NCBI GenBank assembly: GCA_029216955.1 | Contig: JANAVB010010791.1 | Coordinates: forward strand, 8,468,010-8,532,009 | Direction of reading: 5' to 3' | Source: Iris pallida | Taxonomy: Eukaryota; Streptophyta; Magnoliopsida; Asparagales; Iridaceae | Length of the DNA: 64,000 nucleotides | In this document: piece by piece, positions 56,043-64,000 of the stretch | How the letters are laid out: every line of letters starts with the position of its first letter | How positions within the stretch are numbered: position 1 is the stretch's first letter | Made by a program: the position numbers and the translations under genes | Notes under the pieces: model-generated | The model's database searches: none | What the model saw: the letters and a program-made list of their open reading frames with translations, nothing else | What the model was told of the DNA's origin: nothing

Positions 56043-58264
56043 ACAATATTAAGTTAGTAAAAACTGGAATCAAAAGCAAATGTGTCAATGTGACAGTGAA
56101 TCAAATAGAGAGTGTGTCAATCAGTTTTTTGTAAAAATAGATTTGGCTAATAGAGAATTGAATCAGTTAGAGAATATCAGTGTACATAGGTCTCAGGTTC
56201 TAATTCTCAAGAAAAAGAGAACCAAATGACAGTTCTCAATAACAGTTGACAAATGCCAAAACGAAAACGAAAACCTCATTCCTAACATCAATCACAACCA
56301 AACATTTAAACAAATCTAGTACATGTGATGAATTTAACATGGTGATTAAATCAGGGAAAAGATTTGAAAATACATTTAATTTCAGAACTTACATATCAAT
56401 AAAACATATATTAGTTAACTGTTACAGCTAACTCAATGCCAAAACCAAATCGAATCCTTGAATCCCTAGCTAATCTTTGAACCCAACATTTCAGTAACTA
56501 ATACATATGTATAAGAATTCATATGTCAACTTTAATCATGAAAAATAGGTTGAAAACTCATTTAAATTTTAGGAATTCAAAATAGTGTACACGTATCAGT
56601 CACATAGGGGAAATTCAAATTCAAAGCAAAACACATGCAATAAACCATAGAAACGTGTCGAGGAAGTGTCGTATAGGTGTCATAAAGCCACATGAGTCTC
56701 GTGGTGTCCCCACGATAGGACACAGCATGTCCAACCCGTTCGAACACACACAGACACACGCACAGGCACACAGCGTCGTGCACGCGTGCAAGTGTGTCCG
56801 GTACACGACACAGGCCACGTGGTGACACGTGGCCGTACACACATGTAGCCCACGTGTAGGGCTACACGGTCGACACCCTGACCTGTGTCCACAACACGTG
56901 TCGTGTCATTGCCAGCCGCGTGTCAGTGATGAAATTTGTGCGGTTCAGTCCGCTCGTACGGCCAGTGCAGGAAGGAGAACTCCTCGTACACTCAACCATT
57001 CGAGCCCAGCTTTTTGGAGACCCATGTCAGTCAATGCCCTGACATCCTCCCAAAATTTGGCGTGTCCTCGTGTCCTATACAGTGAGAAAATGACCCCGAA
57101 ATGCAGGACACTACCCTAGGGCTGCTGTGGGCGTGTTTGTGTCCGTGTGTGGACACGACACAACCCTAAATTTAGTAAAAAAGGACACAAATCATTAAGC
57201 AAGCCCTAGATCTAGGATTCAATTTAAAAACATTTGGAAAAACAGCAATAGAATTCGGTTTGGACATTTTATCAAACACCTAGATCTACACAATGATACC
57301 TGTCAGATACGGACACGAAACTTAATGCAAACGACACCAAACTTTTACTGTAGCTAGGGGCACCTAGATCTAGGCTACCATGCAATAAAAACAGGAATTA
57401 AATGGAATTAGAGGGGTTTATCTATATGTTGCAAAGATCAAGAAAAAGCCCCAAATCAAACCGTTCCTGTTGCTATCCAAATCCTTTAAATTGCTCTTTG
57501 ACTAAAATTACTCCTCAAAATCAGCAAGTAGAGGTTGATTACAATCATATGCAAAAGATTTGGGTCAAAAAGGATTTAAAATGAATTTACTAGGAATTTT
57601 GGAAGATGGGATTTACCTTTCTTTCTAAAACTTGGTTGAGCACACTAAAGAGGCAAGAACAAGGAAGGGGGCATTAAATAGGAGTGGGAATCCTATTATG
57701 GCTGGTCACTTAGGGTTTGGTTAGGGTTAGGGTTAGGGCTTCAAGTTATGGGCCTATGGGCTTAAGTCACAAGTTATGGAATTAAATCACAAGTCATTGA
57801 ATTAAAATCATAAGTCATGAAATCAATGCACCTATTCTATTCCTCCTATTTGAAAACTAGATCCTAATGGCTAGAATAAGGTTAACTTAAGTTATACTAG
57901 GGTCACCATAGCTAGGGTTAGCTTCTAGGCTAGTCTACAAGTCTCAATAAGTCAAAGTCAAGGATAGCAATCACCAATCCAATATTTAATTAAATAATTC
58001 TAATAAGTCAAAATGACCAAATTACCTCTAGGCTAAAAATGATAAATAAATATCCCTAATCATATGGTTAGGCTCTAGGTCAGACAGTCTCTAGGCTTAC
58101 ACTAGTAAAACATCAAAATCACAAGTCATTGATCAAATGATTTTTAAATAGTTTCAAAATGATTAAAAATCACCAAAAATCATATTATGATGTAATTACA
58201 AATAAATAATAATTATAATTACAAAAGTTCAAAATTACCCTCATTTGGAAAACTGGGTGTTACA
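56043..58264 (-). repeat. E4 5' LTR, part 2 (right of CACTA)
   Basis: Continues the style of the left part (TCTCAGG, GTGTCAATGTGA words) and ends GGGTGTTACA. It contains a region rich in GACACG and CACGTG words (about 56690-57170) and a short GGTTAG run at 57716-57745. No gene; the small open frames follow composition. No second LTR copy of this part exists, because the left LTR is truncated. Confidence 0.6.
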
Positions 58265-58316
58265 GTTCAAAATGTCAAAAAAGTACATAATTTGAAAGAC
58301 GAGAAGACAAAAGATC

Positions 58317-60660
58317 CTATAGACTGCTTAATTGGGCAGGCCGAATGCTGAGATCAATGATCAATCTTTTCAAATTCTCAGCCCTCTCTACTCTGGAGTC
58401 AAGTATCCTTTGTCTTGCAAGAGCTCTCCCGGACTCTGGATCAAAAGGTTGCAGCGATTCTGCTCGACATTCCAGTTCTACACCTTCGATTTGGATAAAT
58501 GCATCTTGCTGCCTCTTCAAGTCATCTAATTGACTTGCAGCAATTTGATTCATCTCCAATACTTTTTCTTCACGTCGTCGAGCTGCTTTAGCTGCTTCTT
58601 GAAGCCGAGCCATTTCAATTTCTAGTTCCTGAAGACGAACTTGATATTCAGCAGCTTCTTTTTCATTTTCTGCAACTTCAGTCTTATAGCATTCAACAAA
58701 AGAAGTTGTCTTGACAATACGAGATTCCAACTCTCTAGAACGCTATGAGAAAGCTACCACAGAAGCTTCAAACTCTGCTTTTCGTATTGCGGCTTCATGA
58801 GTCACCACCTCGCATTCAGCATCTACAAGTTTCTAGATGTTTCCTCTTGTTAGATCTTTGTAAGACTTGATGGATTATTCAAGTTCATTCAAAATATGAT
58901 CTAAATAATTGACTCTATCCAGATCACCAATCTTGCGGATGGCTCCAATGATGAAGGAGGAAGGGCCCCATACTGATTCATAAGGTTGGTCCTTTTCCAT
59001 GACCATTTGAATTAAAGGCTTCAAAGAAGTGAAGAAAGCATTAGTATAAGCTTCGACAACAGCTCTGTTCATCGCTGAGATCCCCGGGGTAGCCACTTCT
59101 ATTGGAATTCTTATTTCTGAAGTAACTGGAGGAACTATAGATTGTACACCAGAAGATCCGAGTACTGGCATCATAGGAGAACGCCCCTCTCCAGTTTGGC
59201 TCCCCACATCCAGAGGAGCCATAGTCGAGCTGAAACTAAGGGTGGTCGATGCAGCTTTTGTAAGTGTCCCTACAAGACCCACTGTGATCAAGATACATAG
59301 TCATTACATATAAATTACAGGAATTAAGGTAAATAAAAGTCAAAATTTTACCTGATCCTGCCAATACATATGGAGTTTCATGGGGCATATCCAGATCAGA
59401 ACGAAGTCTGGCCATGGTAGTTTCAAACACAGCTGCCTGATTACTCCCAGCTTCGGAACTGCCTGATAAGAAATGGCTGCTTTCGGCCCCTGATTCTGCC
59501 TGGTTAACTGGGGCAATCTTCTCTATATCCCTGACTTCAAAGATTTGATTAGTAGGGGTCTGAGTCTCTGCAACAACAGTGTTAGGATTTTTATTATTCC
59601 CATCATCTTCAAGATCCGTAGTTTGATCTTCTTTGTTTTCAAGATCATCAATTTTCGGGCTTGGATGTCCTTCCTTAACAATTAGATTTTCTTCATCCTT
59701 AACAGTTTTATGGCATTTTTTAGTCGATACCAGTGGGACATCTACTGGAACTGGTTCTTCATCGATAACACTTGTGAAATTATCTCCGGTTGACACATCG
59801 ACATAGTCACAATCTATGAGGGCGTCTATCATCTCTCGATCTTCTTGAGAACGAGTAGGAGTTTGAGTGTCCGAAAGATCGATAGCTCCAGCTTGAGATT
59901 CTATAGGAGGCAACTCTTCTTTGGAGGACTCTGGGACATTTGGAGTAGGGGACGACAATGTTACTCCTGCTGCAGCCAGGGCAGTTATGGAAACAGTTGT
60001 CCGTACAACTCGATATCCTGGAATTGTCTCGACAGTAATTGAGACTAGAATATTAGTTGCTGTAGTCTCTGTAGATGAAAAAGAATAATATCAATATATA
60101 TCATTCATATTTTAAAATTATGCTTAAAAGCATAGAAATTACCTTTTTGAGATGGTAGATCCTCCTTTGAGGATAATGATATGTCAAATTCCTTTTGGAG
60201 GGAGGCAGCGTCAATAGTTTGACGTTCTACTCGAGTCATCGACAATTTTCTTTTAGCCTTCCGTAGCAGAGGTGCTACAAGCTCTTCTTCGACCTCATCA
60301 AGGTCATCTGGTATTCTGTGTACTTCTTCTCGGGCGACTGCACTCTATTTTGGAACTGAAGAAGGAGTTATTTCTCCTTTCCCAAGGGAAGTCCTACTAT
60401 GTATCTGCTTCGACTGGGACTGAGTCATCCTAAAAGTAGGCTGTTCATTAATGATCAAAGTAGTCTTCATCTTTTTCTTCTCCGATGCTTTAGGAGAAGA
60501 AGTAAGATCATCATGATGTGAAGGGGTAGATGAATCTCCCGTCTTTCTTTTCTTAAGCCCCTTGGCAGGAGACTTTTTCTTTTGGACTTTTAATGATACG
60601 TCCAACGGCTCGTTTATTTCATCTAGGAAGCCTACAAGAGAAGCCTCCAGAGGATGATCG
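58317..60660 (-). pseudogene. Host-element antisense gene, C-terminal part (acidic/Lys-rich linker and coiled coil)
   Basis: Minus-strand coding continues here: a Lys-rich segment (KKKSPAKGLKKRKTGD, about 60560), an acidic Ser/Thr-rich region (59958-59360), a helical region (about 59280-58875) and a strong coiled coil (about 58730-58400; LQELEIEMARLQEAAKAARR), ending at TAG 58317. Two short introns are well supported: 60069-60142 (AAAAAG|GTAATT ... TCATCTACAG) and 59282-59351 (GATCAG|GTAAAA ... TGATCACAG). The second joins the frame exactly. Stops at about 60345, 58873 and 58744 show decay. The Lys-rich part could be a nuclear signal. Confidence 0.65.
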
Positions 60661-62805
60661 ACAGGGTCTCGATCTTCAGCATCCTTGAACTATTGTGCAG
60701 TACGGACTCCAGCCTTCGTTCGCTTATTACTGGCAAAACTGTGATCCAGATGAAAGTTTTTGGCAAAAGTGTTTGCCGAAGTATAGAAATTCGCGTATGT
60801 GTATAACATACGCGGACCCTGAGCAAGATAATAGGGCATGCAGAATATAGCCTTAGTGCTTTTGGCATTATAATATCTCCAATCCCTAGCACCATCGATC
60901 AAGAAACCCATGGATTGAAGGCAAGTAGTGGCATTTTCCATATGCAACTGATCATAACCAAATTACCAAACGAATCGACTTGGCAAATATGGTTCTAGAA
61001 AATACTCTTCCTCAAATCGATATACCAGATGAGATGGACGAATTGTCTTCAACCATGCAAAAATAGCCAGGGACAGACGGAGAGGTGCTGCTTCTAAATC
61101 CATCAGTTATGGAGGAAGATTCTCATATCCTGGAGGAGGGAGAATATATTGAAATCTCCATCCAGATCCTCGATTAAAAGCTCTTCTGTATTCTGAAAGT
61201 GCGTTTATATTCCAACGAGCATTGGAATAACGCCTGATGAAGTTACCCCCAACTTCATCCATATCAGGGTCTATCAAACTGGGATGGTGTAGCAATAACC
61301 ACCCGAACAAACAAGTATATGGCATTTCGGTGCGAGGGAAATCCAGCCGAGCAGCCTTATCGTGCAGCATAGTGTCTACAAAAGAACGCAGTCCTGCGTT
61401 CAGGTGACAAGTCAACGTTGAAAGAATATTCATCTTGTGGCCAAATACTAGACACACGGCAGTAAATAAAATGCCTCTGTGAAATCAATCGACAGCACTG
61501 GCCCCTGGAACTACAAACCGTCGCAGCCATAAATCAAGAAAATCTGCTAATTGGGCTTCTTTTGACATGGGTCTGTAACCTTGTTTAAGATAACTCTCAA
61601 TTGTAGCACCAGCCTTGAAGGGGTACCAGTCCACATCCAAGATGTTATCTGTATGCTTGAACTTTTCTATCAGTTTTTCTATGTCGCTACGACTGAGCAG
61701 TTGGAAGAAACAAGGATCGCAAGCTTGACTCTCGATTATCTTGTCTTCATAGATATGGCCTAAAAACAAATACAGTAACCACTTTATTGTATAACAAGTC
61801 CCTGCAGAAGCGCTTTTGTAATAAAGGGAGCATAACTTATAATGTCATAGAAGCTCCTCGAACACAGCCACCATCTGAGAGTTTTCTATAGAAAGGATAT
61901 CCAGTTCCTCATTAGTAGGCACATATTCTTCATATGGGTTGTTATCCATTAGAAGATGTGAGAGATATTTCATCTCATGAAGTGCAAAACCAATTTCCCT
62001 GCAAGGGGTCATAAAGGTACCGGTTCTGTCATTGTATATTTCAATCAGAGCCAAGAACATATGAGCATTTGGGCGAAAGCCGTAGTCCAGATGGCCTTAT
62101 AAAGTTATAGTTCAAGAAGTTTGTCCTTGAACTGATCTAGAATCCAGATCACTAAGATGCTCCAACGTTTCATGTCTGGGTTGACTTGGCATGTTAAATG
62201 CATGGCCTGATACGGGTATCTTCCTTCAGCTTTAGCAAATGTGTTTACAAAGATGGGCACCCTGACGGAAAGAAGCATCAATGAATCTTATAGAGGTATA
62301 CAACTCGGCTTCAAACCCCTTAGATAAGAACTGTACCTGTCTGAAGTACTGTAAAATAGATTATTGATTTGCGGACCTAACTTATAACATATTTTCCCGA
62401 CTCTGGCTTGCTGAATCGGAGTCATGTCCCAGGCCATCCATTGAAGGTAACTGGAGAATTCATATCGGGACAATGACAAATGTCTTGACATCCTAGTGAG
62501 ATATGTGATTCTGTCCTTACATTGATAAATCCTTTCTTCTTTCTTGTTCCTTGGTTTAGATGTTTTCTTCACTGCATCTCCAAATAGGAAAGCCGGTTTC
62601 TTATGAATAACATTATCTACACTTTCCAAAGGTTCACCATTCATCAGACATAACAAAGTGTTGCTTTCTTGAGCAGTGAGAATGGCCCTTCTGGATTTAG
62701 GTACAGTATATTGAGGATATGAGACATGAGATAAGTCTTCTTTATATTCTGATACATTGAAAGCTGAAGCATATTTCTCAGCATCAAGGTCTTTTCTATG
62801 ATCAA
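60660..62805 (-). pseudogene. Host-element antisense gene, plant-mobile-domain-like block
   Basis: Continuous minus-strand reading with a few stops: LHEMKYLSHLLMDNNPYEEY (about 61960), DIEKLIEKFKHTDNIL (about 61690), AQLADFLDLWLRRFVVP (about 61510), MPYTCLFGWLLLHH (about 61320), DWRYYNAKSTKAIFCMPYYL (about 60860). The spacing of the FL-xWL-RFV-P motif and the following helices resembles the plant mobile domain (aminotransferase-like PMD) of retroelement and MAIN-type proteins. An acceptor CCTTTTTTGTAG at about 62806-62817 opens the block. Extra antisense ORFs, some with such a domain, are known to me from Tat-lineage elements. The identification rests on motif memory. Confidence 0.5.
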
Positions 62806-62879
62806 CTACAAAAAAGGAAGAAGAACAACAAGAAGTTTATCTCAAAAAAAGAGTTCTATTCAATGAAGCAGAACACACA

Positions 62880-63070
62880 AAGAAAAGACATAGGTTGCGC
62901 GACATCTATGTTACGCGATAACCATATTGCGCGACATCTGGTTGTGCAGTATCTGTGTTGTGCGACATCTGTGTTACACAATTTCTATGTTGCACGACAT
63001 CTAATTGCGCAGTATCTGCATTGCGCAACATCTGTATTGTGCGTGATTTCAAGTTGCACTATGCGTATTC
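62880..63070. repeat. Degenerate 16-bp repeat of TTGCGCGACATCTRTG
   Basis: About ten units of TTGCGCGACATCTATG-like sequence in tandem, in the presumed first intron of the antisense gene. The same words (TTGCGCAACATC) occur in the LTRs of this element at about 2740 and 63737. Confidence 0.85.
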
Positions 63071-63144
63071 ACACAAAATCAGAAAGTACGAATTTGAAAA
63101 TCGTGCAACACAGTTCGTAAAGACGAACAGTATGTGAACAGCAA

Positions 63145-63405
63145 TCAAACTCTAAAAAGAGAAGGCACAAGTTGTAAAGTATGCCTACACTCTAAAAAGA
63201 GGTAGCGCACGTTGTGAGACGCACAAATCGACCAAACCCTAAAAAGAGTTGGCCAATCCAGTCGACGTTCACCTTCGAGTGCCGAGTTGGCTCTTTCAGT
63301 TCTTGATGACGGTGGCGCATATTGAGGCGCTCTCATTGATGGTGCACGAGATGAAGACCCAGCAATGACTTTTCCCTTGGCAGCGACAGACTTCTTTGGG
63401 GCCAT
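63145..63405 (-). pseudogene. Host-element antisense gene, first exon
   Basis: Starts MAPKKSVAAKGKVIAGSSSR at ATG 63403-63405, a basic, Ser/Ala-rich N-terminus that could be a nuclear signal. The donor site is not certain; the open frame runs to 63145, but the exon may end earlier. It lies about 270 bases from the 3' LTR, so its promoter would be in the LTR or in the short gap, acting opposite to the element's own transcript. A minus-strand TATA-like word (CTATAAATAG, about 63508-63517) is placed about 110 bases upstream. Confidence 0.55.
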
Positions 63406-63507
63406 TCACGATCGTCGGGGGAGCTTCGAGAGAGTTTGGAAGAAGAAGATGAAAGTGTTTAAGAGAATTAACTTTCGATAAAAAGTTAAAAGTTCTCTTT
63501 AGTCGGC

Positions 63508-63517
63508 TATTTATAGG
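63508..63517 (-). promoter_or_regulatory. Candidate TATA box of the antisense gene
   Basis: Plus CTATTTATAG reads CTATAAATAG on the minus strand, about 105 bases upstream of the ATG at 63405. Position and consensus fit a core promoter outside the LTR. Confidence 0.6.
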
Positions 63518-63660
63518 TTAAAAACTCTTTTTCAAAACTGTTGCGCAACAGGCACTTAAAATTCGGAGTTCTGTCAAACAGTTGACTATCGCAACCCAGA
63601 CAAAACTAGCATGATTCAAAGTATTTCAAAACATTGAAGTTTTTCAAGTTTCGAAAACTT

Positions 63661-63669
63661 TGAAGGGGG
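63661..63669 (+). other. Polypurine tract of the host element
   Basis: TGAAGGGGG followed by TCT and then the LTR start TG at 63673. Confidence 0.8.
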
Positions 63670-63672
63670 TCT

Positions 63673-64000
63673 TGTAAAGGCTAAAAATCAAGCTGCACCG
63701 CTCCTGAAAGTCATATCATCAGGTTACGCCAACATCAAGTTGCGCAACATCAGGTAGCGCAAGAGACAGGTTGTACGAGAGCCACGTGGCGCACTTCCTC
63801 GAAAAACTGTAACGACATCATCATTGCCTGACAACTGACAGCACGTATATCAAGGAAATTTGTTCCAATCCCGCACAATGCGGCGCTCGAGAAGATTTTG
63901 TCAGCATATAATTAATGATGATAGTTGGCTCGCGCAAGTCATTGTGTGGTACAAGAATTAAGCAGTACAACAGAGAAGACCCAGTCAAATGTGCTAGTCG
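63673..64000 (+). repeat. 3' LTR of the host element (partial)
   Basis: The first 328 bases of the LTR, uninterrupted: it shows the empty site of E1 (GGCGCACTTCCTCGAA), which confirms the E1 target duplication. From the 5' LTR length the end is expected near 64670, outside the window. Confidence 0.9.

Larger units (their letters stand above)
36183..58264 (-). mobile_element. E4: deleted chromovirus-like Ty3/gypsy element with long LTR, carrying CACTA and copia insertions
   Basis: The left LTR copy begins TGTCACGAC at 36183 and the right one at 37893. The right LTR is taken to end GTGTTACA at 58264, because the following GTTCA matches GTTCG before 36183 except for one CpG-type change. On the minus strand the LTR would start TGTAACACCC, common in plant Ty3/gypsy elements. 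Between the LTRs only a gag N-terminus remains. Its own length is about 6.2 kb without the insertions. Confidence 0.72.
2674..64000 (+). mobile_element. Large Ty3/gypsy retrotransposon, Tat/Ogre-like, host of all other insertions (3' end outside window)
   Basis: The 5' LTR starts TGTAGAGGCTAAAAATC at 2674, and the matching 3' LTR starts TGTAAAGGCTAAAAATC at 63673 and runs off the window. Order on the plus strand: LTR, tRNA primer site, gag with long N-terminal extension, zinc knuckle, protease, RT, RNase H, a second RNase H, integrase, an antisense coding block, polypurine tract, LTR. The double RNase H, the Arg-tRNA-like primer site, the large size and extra ORFs between pol and the 3' LTR are traits of the plant Tat lineage (Ogre, Retand and relatives). 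After removing four insertions its own length is about 17-18 kb. Many in-frame stops and frameshifts show it is no longer functional. Confidence 0.85.

Noticed and set aside
56577..57119. Gene in the GC-rich part of the E4 LTR
   Set aside because: Frames are short, overlap on both strands and consist of GACACG and CACGTG repeats. No domain.
57716..57745. Telomere-like GGTTAGGGTTAGGG run
   Set aside because: Only about three units, with TTAGGG rather than the usual plant TTTAGGG, inside the E4 LTR. Too short for an interstitial telomere.
62880..63070. CRISPR-like spaced repeats
   Set aside because: Units are degenerate, directly adjacent at about 16 bp, without unique spacers, in plant DNA. 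It is a minisatellite.
58317..63405. Antisense block as a captured ordinary host gene
   Set aside because: It lies exactly between the polypurine tract and pol, where Tat-lineage elements carry extra ORFs, and shares the element's repeat words. Capture cannot be excluded, but an element-owned gene is the simpler reading.

Overview
The window is plant nuclear DNA, almost certainly from an angiosperm with a repeat-rich genome. The support is plant-type LTR retrotransposons (Ty3/gypsy Tat-like and chromovirus-like, Ty1/copia SIRE-like), a CACTA DNA transposon, and spliced fragments of two host genes that match plant UBP6/UBP7 and nucleolar protein 10. No intact host gene was found. Species and exact lineages cannot be fixed from the sequence alone.

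Layout. Bases 1-2673 are flanking DNA of unclear origin: a TATA-preceded GC-rich block, an (AT)n microsatellite and AT-rich sequence. From 2674 to beyond the right edge lies one old Ty3/gypsy element on the plus strand, about 17-18 kb of its own sequence, resembling the Tat/Ogre-type lineage. Its 5' LTR is at 2674-2812 plus 10178-11036, followed by a tRNA primer site, a long gag with an N-terminal extension, zinc knuckle, G-patch-like segments, protease, reverse transcriptase, two RNase H regions and integrase. A block read on the opposite strand sits between pol and the 3' LTR (63673 onward). Its coding frames carry many stops and frameshifts.

This host element has been hit at least four times. 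E1 (2813-10172, target duplication GCACT, almost identical 2417-bp LTRs) lies in the 5' LTR. E2 (13991-21017, TCCAT) lies in gag. Both are non-coding LARD-like elements of one family. E3 (26079-33866, ATTAT) lies between RNase H and integrase and is a chromovirus-like element that lost most of pol. E4 (36183-58264, GTTCG/GTTCA) lies downstream of integrase and is a second deleted chromovirus-like element. Its long LTR was entered by a CACTA transposon (40199-56042), which was entered by a SIRE-like copia element (40293-49761, CATTC). Removing E2 or E3 together with one target duplication restores the reading frame of the host element exactly, which confirms the nesting.

The most notable contents are (1) the antisense, apparently intron-containing gene of the host element (63405 down to 58317), with a plant-mobile-domain-like block, a Lys-rich part and a C-terminal coiled coil; and (2) the CACTA element, which carries exon-intron pieces of a NOL10-like gene and of a UBP6/7-like ubiquitin protease, plus unassigned exon-like pieces. 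All five inserted LTR elements point opposite to their host element.
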